DNA of 64,000 bases from Myxococcales bacterium (GTDB taxonomy: Bacteria; Myxococcota_A; Polyangia; Polyangiales; Polyangiaceae). This document shows positions 28,238-37,199 of this stretch, in pieces (the stretch's first letter is position 1; each line of letters opens with the position of its first letter). Location of the stretch: the NCBI GenBank assembly GCA_013297655.1, contig JAAFHV010000012.1, positions 1 to 64,000 on the forward strand, read 5' to 3'. The notes below the pieces were generated by a model. It did no database searches. It was not told the DNA's origin and saw nothing but the letters and a program-made list of their open reading frames with translations. Both the position numbers and the translations under genes were made by a program.

Positions 28238-29506
28238 ATGCGCTTTCCCTCGGCCCTCGTCCCTTTTTCACTCCTCGCTTCTTCGTTGATCGCGTGCGGC
28301 TCGACGCCGCCGTTCCTCGTATTCCGCGGCGAGCCAGGCGAAAAGCTCGCTCCCGTGGTCGGCGATCCGGTGCGCATCCAGCAGCCGGGCTACGAGGTCT
28401 TCAACGGCGCGAAGTCGGGCTACCACTTCGTGCACTCGGCCGACGAATGGAAGGCGCTCTTCCCCGGTGGCGAAATTCCGCCCCTCCCGACCGACCTGAA
28501 CTTCACGCGCAAGATGATGATCATCGCCGTCGCCGACGGCAAAAAGGTCACTCACGTGAAGGTCACGAAGGTGCTCGACACGGCGAGCGCGGTTCACCTC
28601 TTCGTCCGTGAGACGATGGAAGGGCAGAACTGCAAGAGCGACCACGACGGCAACGCCTACGACGCCGTCATCACCGAGCGCCTCGACAAGAACATCCAAG
28701 TCCACGTCGAGGTGGAGCCGGGCAAGTCGTGCGGCGCGCCGCCGAGCGCGAGGGTGACCTGCCGCGTCGGGCAGGGCCAGTGGGAAAACAAAATCTCGGC
28801 CCAGCCCGGCGAGACGGTCGAGTGCGAGGCCGTCCCCGAGGTCACCGGCGCGTTCGCGATCGTCGATCAGGCGTGGCACTTCACGAGCATCCCCGGCGGC
28901 TCGGCCGCGAAGATGACGTTCTCGAAGAACAACACCCACGCCTCGTTCCCGGTCGATGGCTTCGGCAGCTACCTCGTCGCTTTCGAGGTCGCCGACGAGG
29001 CGGGGCGCAAGGGAACCGTGCAAGCCACGGTCGAGGTTCTGCCGCCGAAAGACGGCGACACCTACGTGCAGTTCGCGTGGGCGCACTTCGACGCCACCGA
29101 CGACCCTTCCACGTTCCCGCGCGTCACGCTCCGCATCACGGAAGACAAGACGAATCCGCGCGTTTGCGCCAAAGACGTCTCCAAGAAGCCGGACTTCTGC
29201 GACATCCGCGAGCAGCCGCCGACGGTGCTCTATCACCTGAAAGGCGCGCGCGATAAGTTCCTCGTCGAGGCGAGCTACCAGGACGAGCGCGCCAAGGGCG
29301 GACCGTACGTGTGCGTGCGCACGTTCTTCAACGGCGCGAAGGTCGCGGACCAATGCGACGACAACCCACGTCCTCCGGACTCCGTGTGGACGGTCGGCCT
29401 CCTCGACGCGAAGACCGCGACAATCGGCGCGCCGCCGCCCCCGCCAGCTCCCTCGGATGATCCGCCGCCCGGCAAAAAGCCCGTGAAGCCGGGCGCCAAA
29501 AAGTAG
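28238..29506 (+). CDS. Lipoprotein of unknown function with Ig-like segments
   Basis: The ATG at 28238 opens a lipoprotein signal (LLASSLIAC). The product has 422 residues: an N-terminal region of about 150 residues (YHFVHSADEWKALFPGG, MMIIAVADGKKVTHVKVTKVL) that resembles secreted protease-inhibitor-like domains, a middle region with PGETVECEAVPEV and DGFGSYLVAFEVADEAGR that reads like an Ig/PKD-type fold, and a Pro/Lys-rich tail. TATAGT at 28220-28225 is a good -10, giving a leader of about six bases. No named family is recognised. It is convergent with the ATP-grasp gene. Confidence 0.72.
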   Translation: MRFPSALVPFSLLASSLIACGSTPPFLVFRGEPGEKLAPVVGDPVRIQQPGYEVFNGAKSGYHFVHSADEWKALFPGGEIPPLPTDLNFTRKMMIIAVADGKKVTHVKVTKVLDTASAVHLFVRETMEGQNCKSDHDGNAYDAVITERLDKNIQVHVEVEPGKSCGAPPSARVTCRVGQGQWENKISAQPGETVECEAVPEVTGAFAIVDQAWHFTSIPGGSAAKMTFSKNNTHASFPVDGFGSYLVAFEVADEAGRKGTVQATVEVLPPKDGDTYVQFAWAHFDATDDPSTFPRVTLRITEDKTNPRVCAKDVSKKPDFCDIREQPPTVLYHLKGARDKFLVEASYQDERAKGGPYVCVRTFFNGAKVADQCDDNPRPPDSVWTVGLLDAKTATIGAPPPPPAPSDDPPPGKKPVKPGAKK

Positions 29507-29570
29507 TCCGTAGGCCCTCGCGGTCGCACGTCACGTGTCGCGGCGCGTGCGGGCGCATGTCGCTCGACCG

Positions 29571-30449
29571 TCAGGCTTCACGAGCGCGGGTCGCCTCGCG
29601 GACGACGGCGCGCGCGAACGCGGGGAGCGCCTCTGGAGCCTCGCGAAAGAACAACGACGGCTCGAGGAGCTCGAGCTCCATGAGGAGCAACGCGCCTTCG
29701 TCGTCGCGGGCCACGTCGACCCGGGCATAGAGAAGATCCGTGTAGGGTGCAAGCACCGCGGCGGCGAAGGCCCGCTCGTCGTCGTCGATCGGGACGCGGG
29801 TGACCGACTCCGCGTCGCGCGAGAACCGCGGGCTCTTACGGATCGCGTGCGAGACCTCGCCATCGAGGACCACGATCGAGCGCTCGCCGCGACCTTCTAC
29901 CGAGGCAAGGTACGGCTGGACGAGCACGTCGCGCTCGGCGACGAGCCCCGCGAAGAACGCCTCGCCCTCGCCCTCGCCCTCGCCGCGCCCCGCCTCGAAG
30001 CGCTTCGTCTTCCACGAGCCGGCCGACACACGCGGCTTCACGACCACGTCCGAGAACCCGTTCGAACGCGCGATCTCGGCGAGGGAGGTCGTGGCGCCAC
30101 GCTCGACGAACGCGGTCGGTACCGTCGCGACACCGCGCGCCCCGAGGACGCGGAGGTACGCCTTGTCGACGTTCTCGCGAAGCACCGCGACCGGGTTGCG
30201 AACCGCGACCACGGGCTCGATCCGAGTGAGCCACTCGACAAATTTACCTATGGATTGCGCGTAGTTCCATGTCGAGCGAACCAGCACGAGGTCGAGATCG
30301 GACGGGGCCGGAATCGCGTCCGGGCCGTCCCATGGGAGCAGGCTCACGGTCGCTCCTTCGCGCGCGAGGGCACGAAGAAGGGGCCCCTCGTCGACGTCCT
30401 CCTCGGGCGGCGCGAGACAGGTGGCGATGGCGATGCGCGGACGAGCCAT
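29571..30449 (-). CDS. ATP-grasp enzyme
   Basis: The start is the ATG at 30449 (MARPRIAIATC), preceded by GAGAGG; the open frame upstream is only a GC-rich shadow. The 292-residue product has the ATP-grasp pattern: a preATP-grasp region with LVLVRSTWNYAQ, VVVKPRVSAGSWKT as the ATP-binding lysine strand, DVLVQPYLASVEGRGERSIVVLDGEVSHAIRK, and the metal-binding LLLMELELLEPSLFF. These enzymes make amide or ester bonds with ATP; members of this subgroup are often linked to peptide or D-cycloserine-like chemistry, but the substrate here is unknown. A TGYA-N3-TRCA dyad lies at 29741-29751. Confidence 0.85.
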   Translation of the reverse strand: MARPRIAIATCLAPPEEDVDEGPLLRALAREGATVSLLPWDGPDAIPAPSDLDLVLVRSTWNYAQSIGKFVEWLTRIEPVVAVRNPVAVLRENVDKAYLRVLGARGVATVPTAFVERGATTSLAEIARSNGFSDVVVKPRVSAGSWKTKRFEAGRGEGEGEGEAFFAGLVAERDVLVQPYLASVEGRGERSIVVLDGEVSHAIRKSPRFSRDAESVTRVPIDDDERAFAAAVLAPYTDLLYARVDVARDDEGALLLMELELLEPSLFFREAPEALPAFARAVVREATRAREA

Positions 30450-30629
30450 GGGTTCCTCTCGAGGCGCGACGATACTGCCGATGATCCGACGGACGCGCAA
30501 CGCGACGATCGAGGGCGCGGCTCGACCTCCGACGAATGAACGAGCTGCTGCGATGGTGCGGTACCCTGCCGAGGCGTCGACGCCGACCGCGACGGAACGC
30601 CGCAGCCGAGCGGAGCGACACGAAGCTAC

Positions 30630-31847
30630 ATGACCGCGCTGACTACCTTCGTCACCGAGATGGTGTGCCTCGTATGGGCATCGACCCAAGCGACCGTGTG
30701 CGGGGTCGCGATTCGGCGTGCTCGCCGAACCTACTCCGTGGCGCGTGCGGACGGGGCGGACGGGGCGCCGACGCCTGACGTGCTCCTCGTACGCCCGGTG
30801 GCCGGTGACGAGCCTGGCCTCGAAGAGCGTCTCGTCGCGAGGGGTGGCGTCCACCGCGTCGTCATCGCGGTTCGGTCCCAGGAAGACGCCGCGACCCCCG
30901 CTGCGCGCGCCGCGATCGCGCGCATGAACGGAGGAGCCGACGCCACCCTCGTCGAGACCCACGCCGAAGGTCCGAACATGAAGGCGAGCCAGCTCGCGCA
31001 CGTCGTCACTCGTCACCGCAAGGGCGCGCAAATCGTGGTCGTCGCCGACAGCGACGTGGCCCTCGGCCCGAACGACGTGACGGCGCTGTTGGACGCGCTC
31101 GCGCACGACACGAAGCTCGGCGCGGCGTGGTGCCCGGTGACGTTCGTGCCCCCCCAGCTCGACGGGCGCGCGATCGGCGCGGGAGATCGCGCCACCGTCG
31201 CGATCCTCGTCGCGTCGCTGCACGCGTTTCCGATCTTGGCCGCGATCGATCGCTCGCTCTTCGTGGGGAAGCTGTTCGCGATTCGAGCCGACGCGCTCGC
31301 CGCGACGGGTGGCTTCGAGGCGCAGACCGGCGTGCTCGGGGAAGACGTAGAGCTCGCGCGCGCCCTCCGTCGCGCGGGGTGGCGCACCGCCGCGATCGCG
31401 CACGTGGCGAGGGCGACACGCTCGACCGCGACCCTGCGCGAGACGGCGAACCGTATGGCGCGGTGGTTGTTCGTCGTGAAGGGCCAGCGATCCGCGCTCG
31501 TCCTCTCGTACCCGCTCCTGCTCGCGGCGGTCGTGCCGTTCGCGCTCCTCGTCGCGCTCCTCGTGTGTGGGCCGACGCCTTCGTTCGTCCCGTCGTGCTC
31601 ACTCGCCGCCGTGGTGGCGGCGCGGCTCGCCGTCTCGTTCGAGGGTCGACGGCTCGCGGGGATCCGGCGCGGCGTCCTGGCGGGGCTCGTCGACATCGTG
31701 CTCGCGGATCTCGTGCTCGGCTTCGCGGTCGTGAGCGCGCTCGGCTCGCGCACCCTCGCTTGGCGCGGCGAGAGCCTGCGACTGGAAGGCGCACGGCTGA
31801 CCCGTGCGCGAGCGCCGACCGAGCTAAATAGCGAACGACCTCGGTAA
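30630..31847 (+). CDS. Ceramide glucosyltransferase-like (GT21/HpnI-type) glycosyltransferase
   Basis: The 405-residue protein has an N-terminal helix, a GT-A catalytic domain with NMKASQLAHVV, a metal-binding DSDVAL, GEDVELARALRRAGWR as the acceptor/base motif, and RMARW matching the (Q/R)xxRW-type signature, followed by about three C-terminal helices. This pattern fits family GT21 (ceramide glucosyltransferase or the hopanoid enzyme HpnI). It would add a sugar to a lipid at the inner membrane. No other sphingolipid or hopanoid genes are adjacent. It is divergent from the ATP-grasp gene across 180 bases in which I see no gene. Confidence 0.82.
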   Translation: MTALTTFVTEMVCLVWASTQATVCGVAIRRARRTYSVARADGADGAPTPDVLLVRPVAGDEPGLEERLVARGGVHRVVIAVRSQEDAATPAARAAIARMNGGADATLVETHAEGPNMKASQLAHVVTRHRKGAQIVVVADSDVALGPNDVTALLDALAHDTKLGAAWCPVTFVPPQLDGRAIGAGDRATVAILVASLHAFPILAAIDRSLFVGKLFAIRADALAATGGFEAQTGVLGEDVELARALRRAGWRTAAIAHVARATRSTATLRETANRMARWLFVVKGQRSALVLSYPLLLAAVVPFALLVALLVCGPTPSFVPSCSLAAVVAARLAVSFEGRRLAGIRRGVLAGLVDIVLADLVLGFAVVSALGSRTLAWRGESLRLEGARLTRARAPTELNSERPR

Positions 31848-31876
31848 CTTAGCTTAGCTCACTCAGCGGGAGTGGC

Positions 31877-32599
31877 TCAGCGGCCAACCCTTCGGCGGAG
31901 GGCCTCGAGCTCTTCCTCTTCGTCGCCTTCGCTGGCGACGGAACGCTTTGGCTCGTCGAGGACGCGGAGCTTCGCGGTTGGTCCCGCGTCCACCCGTGTT
32001 TTTTTCGAGGGGGCCTCCTTCGGCTTCGCCAGGACACGCGCCGCGAGCACGCCGCCCAAAAGCCCGAACAGGTGGCTCTGCCAAGAGATCCCCGCCTCGC
32101 CGGGGAGGATCCCGAAGAGCGCGCCACCATAGAGAAGGAACACCGCCACGCTGCCCGCGATCGACCAAAAGCTGCGCTCGAGCACGCCGCGAACGAGCAG
32201 GTAACCCAGGTAACCGAACACGAGCACGCTCGCCCCTACGTGGACCGAAGCCGACGGCGCGATCAGCCACGTGCCGAGGCCGCCTACGAGCGCGGAGAGG
32301 ATGCTGACGTACGCGAGATCGCGCTTGCGCCGGAGCATCACGAAGAAGCCGAGCACGATCATCGGCAACGTGTTGCTCATGATGTGCGCGAAGCTGCCGT
32401 GGAGAAACGGCGCGAACAGGATGCCAACGAGGCCGAAGAGCGTGCGCGGGTGCACCCCCAACCCGGCAAGCCGGCCCTGGAACACGAGCGCGTTCACGAT
32501 GTGGACGAGCCACATGAAGCCCACGAGACCGAAGAGCACGCTGCCCTGCGTCTTGAGCTCGCGCATCATCTCGCTCTTGCCGCTCGTCTCGGCCGCCAT
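31877..32599 (-). CDS. Rhomboid-family intramembrane serine protease
   Basis: The ATG at 32599 gives a 240-residue six-helix protein. HGSFAHIMSN (67-76) is the rhomboid oxyanion/His-Asn region, GASVLVFGY contains the catalytic Ser (124) and SWQSHLFGLLGG the catalytic His (176), so the dyad is complete. The residue after the Ser is Val rather than the common Gly. A charged cytoplasmic C-terminal tail follows the last helix. TACCCT at 32606-32611 (minus strand) lies six bases before the ATG with no ribosome binding site. Rhomboids cleave transmembrane substrates; the target here is unknown. Confidence 0.9.
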   Translation of the reverse strand: MAAETSGKSEMMRELKTQGSVLFGLVGFMWLVHIVNALVFQGRLAGLGVHPRTLFGLVGILFAPFLHGSFAHIMSNTLPMIVLGFFVMLRRKRDLAYVSILSALVGGLGTWLIAPSASVHVGASVLVFGYLGYLLVRGVLERSFWSIAGSVAVFLLYGGALFGILPGEAGISWQSHLFGLLGGVLAARVLAKPKEAPSKKTRVDAGPTAKLRVLDEPKRSVASEGDEEEELEALRRRVGR

Positions 32600-32941
32600 C
32601 AAGAGAGGGTAACCCCGCCTCCTGCGCGCCGCCTGTAAATGCGGGGCCGGTCGCTCGCACCCAAATGCGTTCGAACCTATGAGGATAGAGGGTGGGCGCT
32701 TATGGTCGAGCCCGCTCGCGTCAAAATCGGGCGCGCGAGACGTCACGACTGTTCCGTTCGGTCCACCGGCGCCTCGACAGGCGCGTCATAAATGCCGCCT
32801 CGCTGGGGCCCGAAGTGGCGTTTTTTCCCGCGATTCGGGCGTGCCACGCGATTTTTCGGCAAGAGAAGATTGACGAGACCCACGAAACCTTGGCAAAAAG
32901 GCGTCGCGATTCGAGAGGATTTCTCCGAGGAGGACGTTTCC
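32600..32941. other. Gene-free gap containing an orphan terminator-like element; possible small RNA
   Basis: No protein gene is seen. At 32768-32785 a GCGCCT/AGGCGC hairpin is followed by a stem between 32792-32798 and 32815-32821 (two G-U pairs) and then TTTTTT at 32821-32826, the form of a plus-strand intrinsic terminator. The gene to its left is on the minus strand, so the terminator has no obvious client; a small RNA starting near 32680 is possible. Confidence 0.4.
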
Positions 32942-33133
32942 ATGAAGAAGATTGCGCTTTTGTTTGCGGTGACGGCGGCGGTGGCGGCGGCGGCGATTGC
33001 CTGCGGCGATGTGAAGCCCCCGATGGACCCGTCGGCGCTCAGCTCGGCTTCGGCCGGCGTTCCCGCGGCCCCCGACATGCCGGCCGCCCCGAGCGGTGCG
33101 CCCTCCGGCGCCCCCGCCGCTCCCGGCAAGTGA
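32942..33133 (+). CDS. Small Ala/Pro-rich lipoprotein (63 aa)
   Basis: GAGGAGGAC precedes the ATG at 32942 at good spacing. The 63-residue product is a lipoprotein signal (MKKIALLFAVTAAVAAAAIAC) followed by a short unstructured Ala/Pro/Ser/Gly tail. It resembles the many tiny lipoproteins of myxobacteria; no function can be assigned. A terminator follows at 33172. Confidence 0.75.
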   Translation: MKKIALLFAVTAAVAAAAIACGDVKPPMDPSALSSASAGVPAAPDMPAAPSGAPSGAPAAPGK

Positions 33134-33171
33134 TCTCGTTCGCCGCGTGATCTCACGCGGTTACGAGCAGA

Positions 33172-33204
33172 AGAGGCCCTCGTTCGCGGGGGCCTTTTCG
33201 TTTT
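33172..33204 (+). terminator. Intrinsic terminator after the small lipoprotein gene
   Basis: AGGCCC (33174-33179) pairs with GGGCCT (33190-33195), and the stem runs into TTTTCGTTTT. It lies about 40 bases after the stop codon. Confidence 0.7.
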
Positions 33205-33277
33205 GTAGTTCGCCGTGGCAGCCGCGGCCCAAGCTCACGTTATCCGGCTTTGGCGCTCGCGGGCACGAGCGGCACGC

Positions 33278-34690
33278 TCAGTGAGCGGCGGGCGTGGAGC
33301 CCTTGGGCTTCGCGTTCCAGAGCCGAAGCGCGAGCAAGAACCCGAGCACCGCGACGGGCAAGATCGACGTAGGCCACGTCCACCACGCCGCCGCGCTTTG
33401 AGACTGCGGCTTCGACGGCAGCACGTGCGACAGGACGTACGAGCCGAGGGTGGAGCCGAGATAGACGCACCCGTCGATGACCCCGACGACCACGCCGACG
33501 TTTCGCTTGCCGCCGAAGTCCATGCTCGCGGTGCCCGAGAGCATGCCGTGCACGCCGATGATCGCGAGGGTCATGCCGATCAAGACCCAGCCCACCGCCG
33601 ACGAGCCCATCGTGAAGAACATGAGCACCGCGCCGACGACCATCATCGAGTAAAGCACCGCCGAGACTGGCCCGCGACGCGACTGAAAGAGGCGATCGGA
33701 GACCATCCCCGCGACCACGCCGCCGAGGATTCCGGCCATGCAGTTGAGGATGCCCCAGTGCTGCTGCACGAAGTCGGTCGCGGCGCGGCCGGTGTCCTCC
33801 GCGAACGGCTTGTACGTCTTCAGGATCGCGTTGCGGAGGTACCCGCTGCATAGCTCGACCGCCGCGATCGCGAGGATCGCGCCGTTCGAGAACATGAGCT
33901 TCACGACGGAGAGCAGCGGGAGGCGCTCGCCTTGGGTCGCGTCGCCGAGATCGAAATCGGCGTGCCCAGCGTCGCCGGGAGTGTCGCGGACCACGACCGC
34001 GTCGATGCACGCGAACACGAGCAAGATCGCCGCCGGCACGAAGAACGCGGCGGTGGGACCGAACGCCTTCACGAGGGCGGAGCACCAGTCGAACGCGAAG
34101 TAGAGCCCGAGCGAAATCAGGATCCCGAAAATGCCGCCGAACGTGCCGCGCTCACGGAGATGGAACCACGCCGAGTTCACCTTCACGATCGAGACCGCGC
34201 CGAAGCTTTGAAAGTACATGTTCACCGCGTAAAGCAGCGCAAACATGGGCAAAACGGCGGCGCGGGCATCCTTCGGGATGAAGTGTCCACCCTTCATCGC
34301 GGAGTACGCGAGGAGACCCATCGCCACGTTCGCGAACGCGGATCCGACGGCCGCGATGATGGTGGTCTTACGCCCGCCGAGCTTGTCCGTCAGCGGTCCG
34401 TTGATGACGAACGAGATGCCGTAGGTAAGCGCGCCCCACTTGTCGATGTCGAAGTACTGCGCCTTCTCGAACAAGAGGAGCGTGTCCTTCTTGTCGATGC
34501 AGGCGTTCAAGTTGTAGCGGCCCATGTAGAGGAACGCGTACGTGAGGCCGACCGGGAACCAGTTCGCGAACCTGCGCCGGACGAACGCCTTCGAGTGCCC
34601 GAGGTCGACCCGCGGGAGCCGCACCACCACGAGCACGATGACCGCGAGAAGGGCCGTGATGGCCAAGAGCTCCGACAGCCAAGCGGGCAT
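33278..34690 (-). CDS. MFS transporter of the GlpT/UhpC (organophosphate) type
   Basis: The start is the ATG at 34690 (MPAWLSELLAITALL). The 470-residue product has 12 or more hydrophobic segments. The second helix carries AFLYMGRYNLNACID, the organophosphate:phosphate antiporter signature region, followed by YGISFVINGPLTDKLGGRKT (the MFS loop motif) and later GGVVAGMVSDRLF. The extra N-terminal helix before RRFANWFPVG is unusual for GlpT. The substrate could be glycerol-3-phosphate or a sugar phosphate. It is divergent from the cNMP-binding protein across 287 bases in which I see no gene. Confidence 0.85.
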   Translation of the reverse strand: MPAWLSELLAITALLAVIVLVVVRLPRVDLGHSKAFVRRRFANWFPVGLTYAFLYMGRYNLNACIDKKDTLLLFEKAQYFDIDKWGALTYGISFVINGPLTDKLGGRKTTIIAAVGSAFANVAMGLLAYSAMKGGHFIPKDARAAVLPMFALLYAVNMYFQSFGAVSIVKVNSAWFHLRERGTFGGIFGILISLGLYFAFDWCSALVKAFGPTAAFFVPAAILLVFACIDAVVVRDTPGDAGHADFDLGDATQGERLPLLSVVKLMFSNGAILAIAAVELCSGYLRNAILKTYKPFAEDTGRAATDFVQQHWGILNCMAGILGGVVAGMVSDRLFQSRRGPVSAVLYSMMVVGAVLMFFTMGSSAVGWVLIGMTLAIIGVHGMLSGTASMDFGGKRNVGVVVGVIDGCVYLGSTLGSYVLSHVLPSKPQSQSAAAWWTWPTSILPVAVLGFLLALRLWNAKPKGSTPAAH

Positions 34691-34977
34691 GATTGGACGC
34701 GGACAATGGCACATGCAGCCCCACGCCCCAACCCAATTTGCGTGACATTTCGCATACCCACGGGCCTCGCGCCCCCGGAACGGCGTTAGGCCTGTTCGCG
34801 CCGCGTGCGGCCTCCCGCCGCTGCCCCGCCGCGCGCATGGCGATGCGCCTCGAGAGCGTGGCTGGATCGTCACTTCGCGCGGGACGGGATCGCACGGACG
34901 ACCGCTTCACGCGTCCCGTGCTTGCGCCGCGGTAAGGTCCGCGTGCATCATCGGGCGAACGCGCGCGCGTCTTAACG

Positions 34978-35847
34978 ATGCTTCACTCCGAGCTCCTCGC
35001 CCAGATTCCGCTCTTCGACACGCTGTCGCACGAAGACACGGAGGCCCTCGCCAAGCGTCTGACGGAGCGCCGCGTGAAGGCCGGCGACAAGGTGTTCGAC
35101 AAGGGCGACAAGGGCTCGTCGATGTACATCGTGCTCTCCGGCGCGGCCCAAATCTTCCTCCCCGGAAAAGAAGACGGCGACGACCGCGTGATCTTGAAAG
35201 ACGTGCGCACCGGCGAGTACTTCGGTGAGCTGTCGCTCTTCGACGACAAGCCACGATCGGCGAGCGTCGCGGCGAGCACGGACACCGTGCTCCTCGAGCT
35301 CACGCGCGAAGAGTTCGCCGAGCACCTCGGTCGCTCGAAGACCGCCGCGATGGCGATCTTGGCAGAGATGGCGGAGCGCCTGCGGGAGACCAACGCGCTC
35401 CTCTCGCAGCGGGCCGCGCGCGACGTGGTGAAGGAGATCGAGGACAACCTCACGTGGGGCCAGCGCCTCGCCGACCGCGTCGCGGAGCTCAACGGGAGCT
35501 GGGCGTTCATCTTGTTTTTGCTGGGGCTCACCGTCGTTTGGGTGATTTTGAACAGCGTCGTTCACATTCAATTCGACGACTACCCGTATCAATTTTTCAA
35601 CCTCGCCCTCGCGATCCTCGTCGCGCTCCAAGGCCCTCTGATCGTCATGAGCCAGAACCGGCAGACGCTCAAAGATCGAGCGCAGGCCGAGACCGACTTC
35701 CGCGTGAACTTGAAGAACGAGGTCGGGATCGAGGGGCTCCAGCGCGAGCTCGGCGCGTTTCGCGCGGAGACGTTGAAGCGCCTCGACGTGCTCGAACGCT
35801 ACGGCCGTCACGATCGCATCCGCCAAGAGATGCCCTCCAAGAAGTAG
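34978..35847 (+). CDS. Cyclic-nucleotide-binding domain fused to DUF1003 membrane domain
   Basis: Residues about 1-130 are a CAP-type cyclic nucleotide-binding domain (LFDTLSHEDTEALAKRL, GDKGSSMYIVLSGAAQIF, GEYFGELSLFDDKPRSASVAA, containing the phosphate-binding GELSL..RSA cassette). Residues about 150-289 are DUF1003, with two transmembrane helices (SWAFILFLLGLTVVWVILN and FNLALAILVALQGPLIVMSQNRQ) and a C-terminal coiled coil. No DNA-binding helix-turn-helix is present, so it is not a transcription factor; it probably alters a membrane function on binding a cyclic nucleotide. Confidence 0.9.
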   Translation: MLHSELLAQIPLFDTLSHEDTEALAKRLTERRVKAGDKVFDKGDKGSSMYIVLSGAAQIFLPGKEDGDDRVILKDVRTGEYFGELSLFDDKPRSASVAASTDTVLLELTREEFAEHLGRSKTAAMAILAEMAERLRETNALLSQRAARDVVKEIEDNLTWGQRLADRVAELNGSWAFILFLLGLTVVWVILNSVVHIQFDDYPYQFFNLALAILVALQGPLIVMSQNRQTLKDRAQAETDFRVNLKNEVGIEGLQRELGAFRAETLKRLDVLERYGRHDRIRQEMPSKK

Positions 35848-35955
35848 CTCCCGAGTCCCCGAAGAGCCGTCACGAGCCGCGCGATCGAAGCATGCAGATC
35901 GCAGGTATCGCGCGACGGCCGCGGAAAAGTGCGGCGCGGGGTTGCTTCCGTGCGT

Positions 35956-36148
35956 CCCAGAAGGTAGACGGGGAACGTCGATGGAGGCGGGAAGTCCGGT
36001 GAAATACCGGCACGGAGCCGCCGCTGTAACCGGGTACTTCTCTGCCACGAACCACTCGTCGTTCGCGTTCTCCTCGAGAGTCGCGCGCGCCGGGGAAGGA
36101 GGCAGAGCGGGCCGATCCGGGAGTCAGAACACCCCTCCGTCGAGGGCG
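35956..36148 (+). ncRNA. Cobalamin riboswitch
   Basis: The conserved elements are in order: GGGAAGTCCGGTGAAAT-ACCGG (about 35989-36010), GCCGCTGTAACC (36020-36031), GCCAC (36044-36048), GGGGAAGGAGGCAG (36092-36105) and GAGTCAGAACACC (36121-36133), ending with a C-rich strand (CCCCTCCGTC) that can close the base stem with GACGGGG near 35967. The element lies 80 bases before the lipoprotein gene at 36229. Downstream, GGCC-GGA-GGCC (36215-36225) can fold over that gene's GGAGG ribosome binding site, suggesting translational control. Cobalamin would be expected to turn the gene off. Confidence 0.93.
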
Positions 36149-36228
36149 AGAGCCGTCAGGGCCACGAGGCCACCGGGATCTCGCTCTTCCGAGACCTTGC
36201 CGCGCGAGCTTCGCGGCCGGAGGCCCGA

Positions 36229-37026
36229 ATGGTCAAAGGTGTGCTTTTTTCGTCGTGTTCGTTCGCCATCGTCGTCGCGCTGGGCTCTGCCGCGTGCGAC
36301 GCGGAGACGGTGACTCCTCCCATCGCCGACAGCGGGATCACCTTCGGAGAGGAGCCGGCCCCACCTCTGGATGACGCCGCGACGAAGCCGCGGGTGGACG
36401 GTGGCTTCCCGACCGAAGCAGGCGTGGTCCTCCCCGCGTCACGGTTCGCGAGCCGCGTCGTTCAGTTTACGCCCGGTGATTGCGCGGGCTTCGGCCTCTC
36501 GTCGATGCCGGACGTGGTGCTCGGCCCCCCCGAAGGCGGGGGCAACACGCAGGGCGGACTCGACGTGCTCTCCCTCGGCAAGGGAGGCTCTATCGTGCTC
36601 TCGTTCGAGGCCGATCCGATCGTCGACGGCGCGGGCCCGGATTTCCTCGTGTTCGAGAACGGGTTCTACGTGGGAAACGATCCGACTCGTCCGTTCGCGG
36701 AGCTCGCGACGGTGAGCGTGAGCGACGACGGCACCACGTTCCGCGAGTTCCCCTGCACGGCGAAGGCTTCGTCGCCGGCGCCCTATGGCGCGTGCGCCGG
36801 CTGGCATCCGGTTCGTTCGTCGAGCGCGAACGGGATCACGCCCTTCGATCCGGAGCTCGCGGGGGGCGACCCGTTCGACCTCGCCGACCTCGGCCTCGCG
36901 CGCGTGCGGTTCGTGAAGATCGTCGACAACGGCGAGGGCTCTTGCCCCGAGAAGCCCTCCGACAAGCTGACCACGGTCGGGTTCGACCTCGACGCCGTCG
37001 CGTCGATCAACCACGAAAAGAAGTGA
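36229..37026 (+). CDS. Riboswitch-controlled lipoprotein of unknown function (cobalamin-linked)
   Basis: The ATG at 36229 follows GGAGG (36219-36223). The 265-residue product is a lipoprotein (Cys after LGSAA). After a Pro/Asp-rich linker comes one domain with VLGPPEGGGNTQGGLDVLSLG, GSIVLSFEADPIVDGAGPDFLVFENGFY and DLGLARVRFVKIVDN. I recall domains of this pattern in secreted proteins of other phyla, but no biochemical role. Paired cysteines suggest disulfides. Because it is the only gene directly behind a cobalamin riboswitch, a role in binding or capturing a corrinoid at the cell surface is a reasonable inference. No btuB, btuCDF or cob gene is in the window. Confidence 0.85.
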   Translation: MVKGVLFSSCSFAIVVALGSAACDAETVTPPIADSGITFGEEPAPPLDDAATKPRVDGGFPTEAGVVLPASRFASRVVQFTPGDCAGFGLSSMPDVVLGPPEGGGNTQGGLDVLSLGKGGSIVLSFEADPIVDGAGPDFLVFENGFYVGNDPTRPFAELATVSVSDDGTTFREFPCTAKASSPAPYGACAGWHPVRSSSANGITPFDPELAGGDPFDLADLGLARVRFVKIVDNGEGSCPEKPSDKLTTVGFDLDAVASINHEKK

Positions 37027-37199
37027 CGTTTCGGCACTTTACGCGAGCCGTAAGGTCGAGGTTCGCCACGCGTTCGGTGCCGCGGTGGGAGTTTTTTCTC
37101 TCGCCGTCGTCTATCCGAACGATAGACTCACGCCCGCCCGGGGACGCCCTCTCTCATCTTTTGAGCGCCCCCGGGGGAAAAACCCGAAGGAGCTTTGCC

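Noticed and set aside
30450-30629. Small gene between the divergent ATP-grasp and glycosyltransferase genes
   Set aside because: Open frames there are extensions of the flanking mirror frames without a start signal.
35890-35900. Extra copy of the dyad before the riboswitch
   Set aside because: TGCA-GAT-CGCA has one mismatch in the right half-site; not counted.
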